The position numbers and the translations under genes are program-made. Positions 1 to 12,733 of a stretch of 64,000 nucleotides of DNA are shown one piece after another. Every line of letters starts with the position of its first letter. Within the stretch, counting starts at the first letter, position 1. The stretch covers positions 42,534,815-42,598,814 of the forward strand of contig CM055111.1 of assembly GCA_029204225.1 (NCBI GenBank), given 5' to 3'. The notes under the pieces are model-generated. The model searched no databases. It was not told where the DNA came from and worked only from the letters and a program-made list of their open reading frames with translations. The DNA comes from Diphasiastrum complanatum. Its lineage: Eukaryota > Streptophyta > Lycopodiopsida > Lycopodiales > Lycopodiaceae.

Positions 1-2239
1 ATATAAGGTTAAGATTAAAGCGTTATTCCACTGATCCAATCCATAACTGAATTGTATTTGGGAGCCAATCAGTGAATCTTAATTCAATCTTTACCACTAC
101 TTTCCATATTCATGAATATCTCACAGCTCAAAACCCCCAAATCTTCTCTAGTTCTAGATTATAGACAATAATCACTAGAGATTTTCTCTATTCTACTAGA
201 CAGTTCCACCATTGCACACAAACTGGATTCCACAATAGAAATCTATGCAACTGGTTAATCCCATGAAAGTCTTATTCCTATCATTTTCTTCTCCCCCTTT
301 TAAAAGAATTTCCATAATTTTGATTAAAAAGTTTTCAGGAGACAACGTATAAGATATCAAAGATTTGAAAAAATCAGTAATGAGTATTCAATACTATTAC
401 AAACCGGACTTTTTCCTTAAAATCATAAAATATCTTATCTCAAGTGATAGAAACACTACTCTCAATAATCAACTATCAAATAGAGATAATCATTTGGGCT
501 CAGGAAGTCTAAATTCCACTTAATCAATTGAAAACATCAATTGGTTTTGAGTTATATTCACAAACTGAAATGGAAACATGAATTCATATAACTTAAACAG
601 TCCTTCAGAACCTAGTTCTACACTGGAAATAATTATTTGAATCTCAATCCAATTGTCTCGTATATAAGAAATTTCTAAAAAGTAGAGGTTTAAAATTAAA
701 AGAGAAATAGCTTTTAAGGGTTTTCAATTTGAAATTTATGAGATAACATTGAGGAATCTGGATCTATATCTCATAACCTCTCCAAATATCCTAAATAGGC
801 TTTACCAATGGTTTTAAACTATTATATTTACAAATAATGTTAATACTAACCATTGGTCTATAGATCATTCTCACACAAGAATTTTCACTCTGAATCATTG
901 ATGTCCCATACCATCAGTTTTCTCTCCAAAAAAGTCCTTTGCTTTTAGATCTGATCAACAAAAAATCCAAAAGATTATCTGTCCATCCTATACCTAATAT
1001 AGGATCCGATCTTCAAAAAAGATCTTTAACCGCATTTTCTAATAATCCAAAGATCTCATAACTTCATCTGGATTTCCAATACCAGATATGCACATATCTA
1101 TTCCACCAAGTACTAGAGTACCCCCAAATTTGTTCCAAATGAATTGTAATAATCCATTAACAAAATTGTGATTTAATAAGAATCTGCACATGGTTTTACC
1201 ATCACATGAACCAACCCCTATGGTTAGTACTATCACCCCGAATTCCTAGCGTCTAAGAGTTACAACTCTTAGGAATAAGTTACTTTACAATACAAATGTG
1301 AACCAAGTGTCATTCTCATTCCATGTCACAATTTTCCATAACAAAATAGGGTCAACTCATAGTCCTATAGATTTTCAAAATAAATTCATCTTAATGAATT
1401 CAAAATACCGGTGTTATGCAATTTCCTTACAGGGATCCACAACACTATCACATATACCTACTCAGGTGTCTCATTTTCTTCCTCCCTTAGATTTTCTGGT
1501 TACCCAAAAATTCTTTTAGCGAAGGCTCCCGAAAACTACTTAGACACAAGTAAATGCTAGGCTACTTCCTTTCTAACTACACTCGTTCTGTTTTCATTAC
1601 TTCGTTAAAGTCGCCTGAATCAATGAAAAATCAATAACATTTGGATTCGAGTACTCTTTACGATATTCAATACATGAATATAGAGCTACCTCTCAAAAAT
1701 TATGACCTTATTCCGTTGTTCACTTTAACAAGTATATGAAAAGCTGAAATTGCCCAATCCTAAAGATCAAAATCATTTAGGATAAATCTATTGGTGCATC
1801 ACCAAGTCCAAAAGAAAGAACAACAAAAATTACCATTTAACTGAGAATACTCTTATTCCAAAGTCAAACGGATAAAAAGCACAGTACCAGAAAATCAAAT
1901 TTCCATTTACCGGGCACTAGCCTGGAGAAAAATTACCATGAAGAATATGAAAGAAGGTTTTTTCTTGCCAATCCTAAATCCATGGATCCAATCACAGAGA
2001 CATAGCAGTTATGATAATAAGATTATTCTCCAAAGATTCTCCCGATTAAAGTCAAAAGAATAGGTAAATCAATTCTCAACTGTCGATTTAGTAGATTTAC
2101 AAAAAAATCCCTTCCAAAATCAACCAAAAAACTTCGATTACTCAAAATTTTTGCAAAGGTCTTAAAAAATCCGGACTACGTAACCAATAAAAATGGCTAA
2201 GAATAGCCATGCATTCACACAAATGCACTAACCCCATTT
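1..2239. other. AT-rich stretch with no recognised gene
   Basis: I see no supported gene, RNA or element end here. Short open frames exist on both strands (about 65-73 codons near 1039-1236 and 1298-1519), but they resemble no family I recognise and are surrounded by stops in every frame. The most likely content is old transposon-derived or intergenic DNA. Confidence 0.5.
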
Positions 2240-2439
2240 GTCTCAATTAGAGTGTCTGGGTCCTCTCAAGGTTATTAGTCACCAACAAGCCTTGACTTGG
2301 GCGTGACCAATAATCTTGAACACTGGAGGGCCAGTCTACCATATTAGGACTATTTCAGGTGATAACTTTGGGCATTTTCCCGTTTGAAGCATCTTAGAGT
2401 CCCTTGGAAGGACATCAATACAAGAAATTGAAGAATTAT

Positions 2440-3323
2440 GTGGTGCCTTGAAGGAGCAGCCACCCTTCTTCCATTCTTTTAGGCAATCCTTAGAGAGGTG
2501 CCCCCTTCTTCATGCAAGAGAAACATAGCCCATCTCTCTTGGCCTTGTCAAAGTCTTTGCTCTCTTAACCGAGGGGAAGCTATGGTGGCAACTTTCTCTT
2601 TGCCTTTTTGAAGGAAGGGCCCAAAGAGGGTTTGTCCTTGGATTCAGGCTTCTGTTGTTCTTTGCGGATTATCGTGTGCATATCATCAAAATTCTAGCGA
2701 AATGCACTGCATCCTCAAGGGATTGTGGTTGATTACGATGTACCTCTAACTCATACTCTTTGGGCAACTCCAAAATGAAATGGAGATTGAGTATAACACC
2801 GTCAATGTGGTTAACAAACCGCCTCTTGGAAGCCTTGTAAGTACACATCCAAGGGTTTCGTCCCCATTTGCAACGTAGCAAATCGACAATAATATTTAAA
2901 ATCGTCAAGGATTGGCATAAAGGTGGCCTTAAAGGCTATCTGGAAATCATCCCAAGTATTTGGGACTGTAGCATGCTCCTTGAGATTCTGCCACCATGAG
3001 TATGCTTTATTGTGTAAAAACATAATGCCAATAGCAATCTGGGAGCTATATGACAAATCATGCATGGAAAAATGCGACGTCCATCGATTAAGCCAAGCCA
3101 AGACCACATCTTGGTGTCTGTCCTATTTCTCCCTAGTAAAAAATTCCGGGGTGAACATCGGGTTGAGGAGTGCCTACCAAGATTGGGACATAGCCCTCAT
3201 CTCGACCTCCACTCATTCATGCTTAGACTGCATGTTGACAATTTGTTGTTGTAACAAATTTATCGGACGTGCCATTTCCTCCATATTAGCCCATGTTGGG
3301 CTTGGAGCTTTTGTCACATCCAT
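2440..3323 (-). pseudogene. Broken gypsy-type gag remnant
   Basis: Minus-strand frames carry a retrotransposon gag (capsid) domain. A segment with the signature AYSWWQNLKEHATVPNTW lies at about 2930-3050 and continues in a second, overlapping frame (2669-2908) through LPKEYELEVHRNQPQSLEDA. Further downstream a zinc-knuckle-like stretch (CFSCMKKG followed by HLSKDC) lies near 2480-2530 but is split by a one-base insertion. The likely start (MDVTKAPSPTW) is near 3323. In gypsy elements this protein forms the particle shell and the knuckle binds the RNA genome. No protease, polymerase or LTR is visible nearby, so this is an isolated fragment with several frameshifts and stops. The order capsid then knuckle fits the gypsy layout; lineage is not assigned. 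Confidence 0.8.
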
Positions 3324-3349
3324 AGGAGACTCCATGGGAAAGTGAGGTG

Positions 3350-4114
3350 TAGGAAAAAACTGCGGGAGAAAGGAAGAGCAATGGTGTCAAAATTATCAAA
3401 AACTCACAACTAAAGATCAAAAAATCAACAAAACGGGCTAACTTGACCTTAGGGAGCACTAACAAGCAACTTCGAAAAGTGGGTGAAGGAATCATTTACC
3501 CCTTTACCCCTCCTCTAAGCTCATCCCCTTGCCAATGCAAAAAGGATAAGTGGGGCCCAAAAAAGGTCCCATTTGTCCCTTCTAGAGTTTCTCTTCCATG
3601 TAGGGACACAAAAAGGTGCCACATGGCCCATGGACTCCAGATTATTATCAACTTTGTACGTACCACAACTCCACTCCAAGAAATCAGAGATTTGCAGGTA
3701 CAGAGAGGAGAGGAAGAACAGTACGACCAATAGGGACAGAGAAATTCAAATGCCTGATTTCTGTTTCTTTTTCTAGTATTTTAAATATTAATAGATTTTT
3801 GTCATGCCGATTCATTTGGATCCTTTTGCCGATGACTATCCAAGTGATGTGATTTCAATTTTTCAAGTTCTCGATAACATACTAGAGCAATTCTGGGCCG
3901 AAACTAACCATCCTTGAAAAACAAAGAGGTTTTTCTATTAGTCGAAACATTTTTGAGTACATCAAAATTGTATTTGGCATTGCCAACATTTTTACTTCCA
4001 GGCCAATTCTTAGGCCATAAAACTTCCGACTAGCCACATTCAGGTGGGCTAGGACCTAATTTTAGATAAACCGGCATTTTTTGCTCGGTGTACAAAAACT
4101 GGCATTTGTCTGGA
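3350..4114. other. Unassigned spacer
   Basis: No gene or element end is recognised. Overlapping short frames on both strands (3443-3852) look like chance openings in a stretch richer in C and G. The right edge is where homology to the COP-A LTR begins. Confidence 0.4.
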
Positions 4115-4754
4115 AACATTCATTCAACACTCACATTCAGCGATATAAATTCAATTTATGAATTATCAATCTGTAAAACAGACGTAACAGAAATGCGCAA
4201 TGACACGATTCATTTTCTCTTGGAATAGCTTGTATTTGAACACAAGAGAGTGTACACAGGATTCCTATTTGTTGACCTATATGCATTTTGACATCTATTT
4301 GCCTTATTTATATCTTTACAATTTAATTACAAGCCTTTTTTAAAGAATGGATTAGTCCATAATGTAAGTCATGAGCTTCATGGTGGTTGCATCTCACTAT
4401 TTGTCGAAACTGCTCATAAAGTATTTGTTAGAGATGTCGTCTTACATCATTGTTCATAAGACTTTTTTCTCTCTTTTGTAATGACTTGTAACAACCTTTC
4501 TTACCTGTCTATTACAAGTTTCCTCGTAATAGCCTGATGGTTTACAGATTACGAGTTCCGATGCAAACTCTTTACAAGTTTTTTTTTCAGTTTGTAGCGA
4601 CCGCAATGACTTGTAAAAAAGAAGCCTTACGGGTTTCTTACGAGTTGTCAGCGACTTGCAAAATTTGATGAAATTAAAAGGCTTCAAATCATAAGGATTG
4701 CATGAATGGAACTAGATTAGCTTAAGAATTCAGAGAGAGAAAATAAATCCAACA
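4115..4754 (-). repeat. COP-A 3' LTR, truncated
   Basis: This matches the proximal part of the LTR at 8567-9381. Shared landmarks include the run from ATATAAATTCAATTTATGAA to the terminal AAATCCAACA. The sense start is TGTTGGATTT at 4754. Homology stops near 4115, so about 190 bp of the sense 3' end are missing or replaced. Confidence 0.8.
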
Positions 4755-4765
4755 CCCTCCCTTAA
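4755..4765 (-). promoter_or_regulatory. COP-A polypurine tract
   Basis: The minus strand reads TTAAGGGAGGG immediately before the sense start of the 3' LTR. This is the expected position and composition of the primer for plus-strand DNA synthesis. Confidence 0.8.
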
Positions 4766-6225
4766 TTTGGATCCATGAATACCTTGATTGACAAATTCAA
4801 GGTTGCCCAAAATTTTTGTGTGCCTCATGACTAAATGCCTTTGTAAAGATATGTGTTTCCATATACTACGTTCTGCAAAACTTTAAACATACCTCCTTGT
4901 TGAAAATGATACTTGATTTCAATGTGCTTATTCCTAGAATGGAATCTAGGATTGATGGACGATGCAATCACACTTTGATTATCACACCAAATAGTTGTAG
5001 GAGCGTATTCTCTCAGACCAATATCAGACTAAATTTCTCCACCATATGGCTTCTTTTGTATCCTGCATAGCTACAATGTACTCTGATTCTATTGAGGACA
5101 ACGTGATGGAGGTTTTTTTGTGACTATTCCAGGAAATCGAACCGTTGTTGAGGAGAAATCCAGATGTGGATTTCTTTGAATCAATATCACTTGCCCAACT
5201 ACATATGCATATCCATGAAGTGTATGGATTTCGTTTGGTTTGACCTGCCTGTAACAGATGCATAGGTCCATAGTGGCTCATAAATATTTGATGACTCTGA
5301 GTAGAGCTCTCTAATATTCTAGGATTTGCCATGAATTGGCTTAAAGAGCTCATGGCATATACAAGGTCTGGTCTTGTGGAAATTATAGTATACATTAGAG
5401 ATTTGATGATTGATTGAAATGGATATCTCATCTTATCCTCTTTTGTTTGAGGGCATTGCTCTTTGGATAATTTGAGACCTAGATCCATGGGAGAATACAT
5501 GAGCTTGCAATTTCCAAAGTCAAAATTTGAAAGCATATTGAAAATATTTCTCTGCTGGATAATGCGGAGGAGCTTTCATTTTCTGTCTCTAACGATCTGG
5601 ATTCCCATACAATAAACAACATCTCCAAGATTTGTCATTTCAAATTTTTAAGATAGCATTCTCTTGGCATCCTTTATTAGATCAATACTATTGTTGTGAA
5701 CAATAGTGTATCATCCACATAGAGCGAGATGATAATAAAGGATTTTTGAATGGACTTGAAATACACATTGCAAATCTACAAAGCTTGGTGTGAATCCTTG
5801 TTGGATAATAAATGAGTTGATTCTTTGAAATAATGCCTTATGGAGTTTGCATACTTGATCCTCCTTGCCATTGATGATGTAACGTTCTCTAGTTATATCA
5901 TATAAAAATCCCCTTCAATAACTCCATTGAGAAATGTTGTTTGTACATCTAATTGATGTATCTCAAAGTCAGCTGCAACAACAAATGAGAGTAACAATCT
6001 AATCAAAGGATGTTTTACAACTAGGATGAAAGTCTCAAAATAATCAATGTTAGGGATTTGCAAAGATCCCCTTGCAACCAGTCGAGCTTTACCCCTATCG
6101 ATACTCCCATCCACCTTGTATTTGATCTTAAAAATCCATTCACAATCAATTATCTTTCTATCTACAAAAAATATAGTGACAATCCAAGTGTTGTTCTTCA
6201 CAAGAGAGTTATATTCTTTATCCAT
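4766..6225 (-). pseudogene. COP-A reverse transcriptase and RNase H remnant
   Basis: On the minus strand, 6225-5893 encodes the start of a copia reverse transcriptase: MDKEYNSLVKNNTW, CEWIFKIKYKVDGSIDRGKA and the HQLDVQTTFLNG motif. It continues in other frames to the RNase H part at 5536-5024, with TRPDLVYAMSSLSQFM, KKSTSGFLLNNGSISWNSHK and LSSIESEYIVAMQDTKEAIW. In an active element these copy the RNA genome into DNA and degrade the RNA strand. Here the stretch between about 5540 and 5890, which should hold the YVDD catalytic loop, has no open frame, and several stops are present. Confidence 0.85.
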
Positions 6226-6272
6226 GGCTTCCTTCCAAAGGTTAGAATCAATCTATGTGAGTGCCTCATCAA

Positions 6273-6900
6273 CTAATGTTGGTTCTTGTGAAAGATAATG
6301 AGCATACTAATCAACGAATCTGATAGGTTGATTTCAAACTCTTGTAGGTCTTCCTGGAGGTGCCTGTGGCTGCAAAATTTGTTGTTGGATTGGCTACTCA
6401 TGAGTTGTAGCTTCTTGTTCTTCTTCTGAATCAAACAATATAGGCTGGCTGCTTGAAGGAATCGAAATTGTATTTCCTCTATCAATCCTTAGATCTTTGA
6501 TCTTTCTTCCTATCTACAACTCAACATGCTCTTTGTAGATCTTGAAGAAGTGGAAGGCTTCATATTTGTGCTTCATGAAATATACAACAATCCTTCTTGA
6601 ACAATAATCAACAAATGTAATAAAGAATTTAGCATCAAATAATGATGGTGTTTGCATTGGGCTGCATATATCTGAATGAACTATGTCTAAAAGATGTCTG
6701 ATTACATGTTCTTGATTTGATTTAAAAGGTCTTCTAGTTTGCTTTTCTATAATACAACCTTGGTAGGCTGGACAGTCGAAGTCGCTACTTAGATAATCAA
6801 AATCAAGAACGAAAAAATGTTTAGACGATTAGCAATCATTATGAGAGTTCTTGAGTACAGAAGGGCCTTCTAAAAAGATGCTATTTTTTTTTTTATCCAA
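6273..6900 (-). pseudogene. COP-A integrase fragment and linker
   Basis: Translated on the minus strand, about 6830-6500 reads as the N-terminal part of a copia integrase core, including HLLDIVHSDICSPMQTPSLF and FFITFVDYCSRR. The C-terminal half of the catalytic core, with the second Asp and the Glu, is not found. The sequence passes straight into a linker (6485-6273) and then reverse transcriptase. This looks like an internal deletion in an already decayed copy. Confidence 0.75.
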
Positions 6901-7739
6901 ATTTTTTTTACACACTTAAATTTGAAATCTATGTAATGTAGCTCCTCAAAATTGAGAAAAAAAATGTTTCTTTGAAGAAAATTGTAATTTGTCGTCTAGT
7001 AGCCCATAAACACGCCATTTTGTGTATGGTATATAATCTGTGATTCATTGAAAAGAGCATTACTTTTTAATTGTAGCTCTGATTGAGACATTTTTGGTGC
7101 TCAACATCCTACATGATCTAGTTTGGAAAGGTCTCAATGATTGCTTTCTAATGGCACCAAAAACATATCAATTGGAGCTACGATATGCTATTTTTAATGA
7201 ATCGTAAACTATACTATACATGAAATGGTTAGTCATAAAAAATGGTGCCGGCAACATCAATGATGCAGGCAGAAAAAGAATATTTATTTGTGTAATTTAC
7301 ATTAATGAATTTTTTCATCCTGCATGGCATTCCTTATAGGGCCCTTTTGGAATTCAAGAGCTCTTGTAATGAGATGTATGATTCAAATGCCCAAATCTAT
7401 AATGCCAAATCAATTTTTTATTTATCAAGACTGAGCTGTTTAAAGCACGGTCAATCACAAAGTAAGAATGAGTAAGCCCATATAGATATCCTTGCCTTTT
7501 TCAAAGTGCAAGGACTCTATTTGTCTTGTTAAGAATTTTACATGAGTCCAAACCAAACTTTAACACCCTATGTCCCAAATCAATAATTTTGGTGACAAAC
7601 AATAGGTTTATAGCAAGATTGGGAAATATAAAATATTTGGAGTGAGTTTGGATCCACCATTCAAAAAATTAAGCTTAATAGTACTTTCACCTTCAATCAT
7701 GTGTGAGTTGTTGTTCAAGGTGAACAAATTTCTTTTACT

Positions 7740-8480
7740 ACAGGCTGAATAGTCATGGAACCATTCTTGATGGCTTGTCATATGTTGCGTGGCTCCAAAA
7801 TTGAGGAACCATTCTTCATGTTGATGGACGAGTCTGATGGTTCATCATATATGCATTTTGCTCATTTTCATCAGTAGGGCTCTCTAATGTTTGTGCTACT
7901 ACATTGGCTTGCTGGTCCAATTGCTTCTTCTTCTCGTTGTTGAATTTTAGGATTTTGCAGTCCTGGATCTCGTGATTTGTTCTCTTGCAATATTTGCATA
8001 ATATCTTCTTTTTATTCTGAGCTTGCTGATTTCAATTTTGTGTGGGCTTTTATGACTGCTTATGATTTTATTTTTTTTTGTCTGCTTGCTTGACTACCTT
8101 CTTCTACTGCTTCTTCAAACCTCTCTTGGAGTATAGAGCATGTGAGTCTTCATTGGAGGATGAGGATGCACCATTCCTTCGAATATCCTCCTGCAACAAC
8201 ATAATAATGACTATAGATAGTGACAAGTCTGAGTGGGTCAAACTGACAATCACCCAATTTTCATATGATGACGGTAGGCTAGATAATAAGTTCATTACGA
8301 CATTCAACACTTGTGACTATCTCCCAAAGTTCCTTGGCCATCAGCACGACCTTCATCTTAAATTTTCACATATGGTAGTTTCGTCCTTTCAACTTAGACT
8401 AGCTTCAATTGAGGATCCATGTGGAGATTCGAGAGATGTTTATGCAGATAATAGATTGAATCAATTGACTGGAAGATGAT
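7740..8480 (-). pseudogene. COP-A gag end, zinc knuckle and protease remnant
   Basis: Minus strand 8310-8104 gives a typical copia gag stretch (LLSSLPSSYENWV, LLQEDIRRNG). Downstream, around 7955-8000, a CX2CX4HX4C knuckle reads CKYCKRTNHEIQDC. The protease follows at about 7740-7860 as WFLNFGATQHMTSHQEWF. The expected active-site motif is D-S-G, so the catalytic Asp is replaced by Asn and the Ser by Phe, which makes a functional protease unlikely. The plus-strand frame at 8078-8479 is the shadow of this region. Confidence 0.85.
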
Positions 8481-8554
8481 TAGTGAATGCTTATGCTATG
8501 TCAGGACAAGAAACGTTCTTATGTTGTAGCTTCTTGATAGCAAAACTTAAGAAG

Positions 8555-8566
8555 GCTCTGATACCA
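8555..8566 (-). promoter_or_regulatory. COP-A primer binding site
   Basis: The minus strand reads TGGTATCAGAGC directly after the 5' LTR. This is the standard copia site complementary to the 3' end of initiator methionine tRNA, and it fixes the inner edge of the LTR. Confidence 0.9.
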
Positions 8567-9381
8567 TGCTGGAAAAATTGAGTCGATGTGATCCGTTTTC
8601 TATGTGCAATGTATTGTGCTTATTGGATTCAAACTCGGAATATCTTTTGAGTTCTACTTGATCCTAACTTTGAAATTGTCAATATCTATATAATTGATTT
8701 CATAGACACACACGAATACTTTAATGCACGGAGGCAAGGATCAATAAGAGCATATTAGAATATTCATTCAGCATTTACATTCAGACATATAAATTCAATT
8801 TATGAATCATCAGACGTAATAGAAATGTGCAATGACACAAATCATTGTCTCTTGGAATAGATTGTATTCGAACACAAGAGAGTGTACAAAGCATTCCAAT
8901 GTTAATGTATTTGCATACCTATATGCATTTTGACATCCATGTGCCTTATTCACATCTTTACAAATTAATCACAAAACATAACTAAAAGAATGGATTATTC
9001 CATAATGTCGTGAGCCTCATGGTGGTTGTACTGTCTACCGAAACTGCTCGTAGATTTGTTAGAGATGCAGTCTTACGTCATTGCTCGTAAGTCTTTGTTT
9101 CCCTTTCGTAATGCCTCGTAACAGCCTTTCTTACGAGTGTGTTAAGGGCGACCTCGTAATAGCCTTATGGTTTATGAGTTACGAAGCAGACTCTTTATGA
9201 GTTCTTTTTAGGAGCTTGTAGCGACCGTAATGACTCGTAAAAAGAAAGCCTTACGGGTTCCTTACGAGTTATTTGTGGGCAATGACTTGAAAAATTTGAT
9301 GAAGTTAAAAGGCTTCAAATCATAAGGACTACATGGAACTAGATTACCTTACGGATTTAGAGAGAGCGGATAAATCCAACA
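8567..9381 (-). repeat. COP-A 5' LTR
   Basis: An 815-bp LTR that starts TGTTGGATTT and ends TTTTTCCAGCA on the minus strand. The inner edge abuts the PBS. Its proximal part matches the truncated 3' LTR at 4115-4754. Confidence 0.85.
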
Positions 9382-10312
9382 CCATTTAGTTTCAAGTTCA
9401 TAAGTCTCTAAAAGGCTTCACGATCCTTACAACAGTTGCACATTAGAGAATATTGTTGCTATCTTCGAACAAAAGGCCTAGCTAAACCGATCGCTTGTTT
9501 GGTTTTCGAGATACTTACACCGTTCCCACACCCAAAGGAGAAAATTTTGAAGGTCTTTACTGAGCTCTTGGCATACCTTGACTCCAGTCATCATTGCCCT
9601 GGCTTTTGTTAGGGCATGGATCAACAAGCCATGGGCTTGCTAATCCATGCCATGGCAGTGGCCAGAGTAAGAAAACTATTCTCTGGCGGCTGCCAAAGCA
9701 AATTTATTTTGCCCTGAGTAGCAGCTTAGGCTATCAATCATCAACCAAAAAAAATTTAAGCCAATTAAAGAACAGTCAACCACCTCTAGGTCAGCCTCCA
9801 ATATCTTGAAGTCTTGGAAGGATGATAACAATGGCTTATCTCTTGGTTGCAATTCTAAAAAATCATGGTGCAAGATGACCACTAAGCTCGACTAATAGAG
9901 GATGAGATTTAATCATTGCATGAGTGTTTCTGTCAATGCCACGATTTGGGCCTTCCATCTTCCATTATGAGACATGTAATATACTTTCAAAACCACCTAT
10001 TGTTGATGAAACACAATGAGGTCCCCGAGCAAGCGAGGTTTGGTTGTGCTTTCTGAGTATTCCTCTCAAAGATTAGGAAGATTTATGTTGTGGCTTTTTT
10101 TTGGAAAGAAAAGCTAGCATCATTGTGCCCAAGAATTGAAATTAAGGCCTCAAGAAATACTCTAGTTCAAGGTAAATGATGTTTTTGAAGCATCCAAGTG
10201 GTGTAATTTATGGTAGAATAGAACACAAGGTCCAATGTTAGAATAGACCAAACAACCATTTTCATGCCTGGAATATTGATTGTTGACAAATATAGTTCAC
10301 CATTTCTCAGGT
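9382..10312. other. Unassigned stretch after COP-A
   Basis: No gene, RNA or element end is recognised. Open frames up to 71 codons (9594-9882) overlap on opposite strands and show no motif. If the COP-A insertion is undisturbed on this side, the first bases (CCATT) are its right target-site flank, but the matching left flank is lost. Confidence 0.4.
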
Positions 10313-10619
10313 GTTGAGTGCTGAAAGTAGAGCATGCAACAAAGATTCAAGACGTAGTAGACGAGAGATGGAGAGAGATCAATATGTTGTATTAAAAAAA
10401 CTTGCACCATACAAAGAGAGGAAGAATGAATTCGAAATGAGAGAGAGGAGGATCTTATGGCTCCTCACATATAGCCTCAGCCCTATTTACAGGGCCTTTA
10501 ATTAAATTAGAACCATTAAAGCACATTGGCTTATTTTCCTAACATAGTAACTTCAAGACACAAATGTTTATTACTATCATTAGCCAATAAAGTTGGCGTT
10601 ACACTACATTATTTCTACC
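10313..10619 (-). repeat. Possible LTR end with adjacent purine tract
   Basis: This has the look of a plant LTR: a purine-rich stretch with GAGAGATGGAGAGAGATC, then CCTCAGCCCTATTTACAGGG, ending TTATTTCTACCA. It is followed by CTCTCCCTTAATG, which on the minus strand would be a PPT abutting a TG start. A related, shorter stretch sharing ACATAGTA(A/C)CTTCAAG lies at 12951-13030. I could not pair two complete LTRs or find coding sequence between them. Confidence 0.35.
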
Positions 10620-10893
10620 ACTCTCCCTTAATGACAACTTTAGTGCAACATTAATATCATGCCTTTAAGTGAAACACGGTTAGAGCACGATATCTCTACA
10701 CACTACGAAAGTCAATTGCCCTACCGTGTGAATCTATCCTGCTTTTTATATAACCAAGATGCTATAAAGCTAACATATAGATGAACGTTATTTAATAATG
10801 TTTCCACTTTCTCTTGAAGGAAAAATACACTGCATCAGCTTACTGGAGTACTGCTCACTATGTCACAGTTCTTGAGTGTTTAATGCCCTAAAA

Positions 10894-11178
10894 AGGAGTC
10901 ATAGAGGTGTGTGAAGCACATGTGGAGAGTGTGATCCAAAAATTCCAAGAGTTCCTTCCTTTGGAGAGGGCAAGATCTAGCAACTTAGGGTGATTGGCAT
11001 TGTTGGAGAGTTCTAGAAGTGATTTTTTGAGATCTAAGTCACATTGTTCCACTCCTACTCAGGGATTTGAGTTTTTTTGGCTTGAAAGAGAGTCATATAG
11101 GTGTGTGAGTCACATGTGTAGTGGTTGATCCATAAATCTTATGACTGCCTTCCTTTGGATAGGGCAAGATATAGAAAC
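10894..11178 (+). repeat. Diverged direct duplication, about 90 bp per copy
   Basis: Two direct copies (about 10894-10981 and 11089-11176) share AGTCATA, AGGTGTGTGA, a CACATGTG core, TTCCTTCCTTTGGA-like and GGGCAAGAT blocks. They are about 195 bp apart and differ at many positions, so the duplication is old. No coding frame explains it. Confidence 0.6.
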
Positions 11179-12718
11179 TCATTTCTTTACTTCAGTGGAA
11201 AAATTGTCTTCTTCATGGTGATCAAATCTTGCTAAGTGGCATTAGCTCTTTGTAAGCACATATCTTAGTGAGAAAGAAGCATCAAACTGCCACCAAACTT
11301 TGGATGCATACCTCCATTCCTTTTGAAAATGGGCTTAATCATCCATATAATGGTCCAAAAACTCCTCTTACTGAAGTTAGATAGGTTTTAAAGAAGTGCA
11401 ATAGCTTCACAGGCATGTGACAGTTTGTAAATGTTCACAATGCAACAGTGAATTTCAAGGATACACTTGAGAATACTTCACTTTAGCTCAAAGAAAGTAA
11501 TATCACATTTCTTTGATAGCTTGAAGCATCAACCTTCACATTAAAACAGGAGGTTGTCAATGGTCAAGGTTATACAAACTTTAGAACTGCATTTTCCATG
11601 GATACTTTTGAAGAAATGCATATTGATTTTTGAAAATTTTCCATTATATTGCACATCTCTCCACCTGGGAAACTTCAAAACTTCCCTTACAGCTTCTACT
11701 AACACAGAATGTCATCTTCAATTTACAAACCTTCAAACTATCATATGAATCTGCATGGTGCACACTCTCCTTTACGGCTGCCAAAACGGCTTCTGCTCCA
11801 GCATATCATGGCTACCTTTCCAAATTTCAGGCCTTCAGGATCTATAAACCAAGGTTGTTTTCTTTTATGCATCAGCCTTCTTCTTGCTTCGCATGCCTTT
11901 GTACAAGGCCAGATCAAATCGCTGTCGGAACAGAAATCACACGTTTTTTTAATCTGTTGGCTAATAGTTGTTTGGAAGAATTCCATGGTTGAGCAAAATG
12001 CATTGCCGGTGAACAGAATACAACGACTAATTGCACCAAAGGATTTGCAGACAATCATCTTCGTGTAGGCATGAAGAGAGTAGTACGGCTTCTTTAATAC
12101 AACAAGTGCTTAAGACCATCAATGATTCAATGGGCAATGACCAAACTTCACGCTCAACAATCAGGCTTCTCCACATACTCTGTGGTTGATCAGACTCTTC
12201 GGATTTGCACCAGACACTATGTGGAGCGTTGAGGACATATCCACATAAGCGACCTTCAGGCTCTATGAATCTGCACTTCGGAGACCAAAATGTTTCCACA
12301 TAATCTCTTCACGATAGAAGCAGCAAACGGGACCTAGATCAGGGGCCTCTCTTTGTATGCAAACCAATTTAAAGGGCAAATTCAGGGTGCACTTTTCATG
12401 GCTGCAAAGAGGCTGATTTTGGCTGTTTATGACTACAGCAGCCTCGCCTACAATCGGTCCGGGCTAGTTCTTCACTCAAGAAATTTTCAAGAAATGGGCC
12501 TGATTTACAACACTACTTCAAGCACACCTTCCACTATTGACAGCGGCTGAGTTCATCATTAATCCCACACTGACGCGCTTTCAATGATCTACATTCTTGA
12601 TCACAGAGATTCTCAACACGGCCTTCACAATGGCATCAATTGCAAATGATATGATTCAAGAAGTTTGTGTGTCATGGGAGAGTCCTCCAACGGACTGGTT
12701 GTGCCCCTATACTGCCTT
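11179..12718. other. Unassigned stretch
   Basis: Several short frames overlap on both strands (for example 11630-12068 plus and 11741-12299 minus). None shows a family motif, signal peptide or repeat I can name. The composition is more GC-rich than its neighbours between about 11,750 and 12,650, which may mean an unrecognised element leader or LTR. Confidence 0.4.
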
Positions 12719-12733
12719 CATTTTCATTCAATC

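Larger units (their letters stand above)
4115..9381 (-). mobile_element. COP-A: degenerate Ty1/copia element
   Basis: The element is in minus orientation. It has a complete 5' LTR (8567-9381), an adjacent initiator-Met-type PBS, decayed gag-PR-IN-RT-RH coding from about 8480 down to 4766, a PPT, and a 3' LTR (4115-4754) that has lost its distal part. The order of domains is the copia order, with integrase before reverse transcriptase. Every domain is interrupted by stops and shifts, and the integrase core is partly missing. The two LTRs differ by many substitutions and small indels, so the insertion is old. Confidence 0.85.

Noticed and set aside
1039-1519. Possible endogenous viral or LINE coding around the two short ORFs
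   Set aside because: No catalytic or family motif could be read on either strand; left unassigned.
2923-3345. 140-codon plus-strand ORF
   Set aside because: Antisense to the gypsy gag remnant; the minus strand carries the family signature.
8078-8479. 133-codon plus-strand ORF
   Set aside because: Exact shadow of the COP-A gag reading on the minus strand, which has the recognisable copia motifs.
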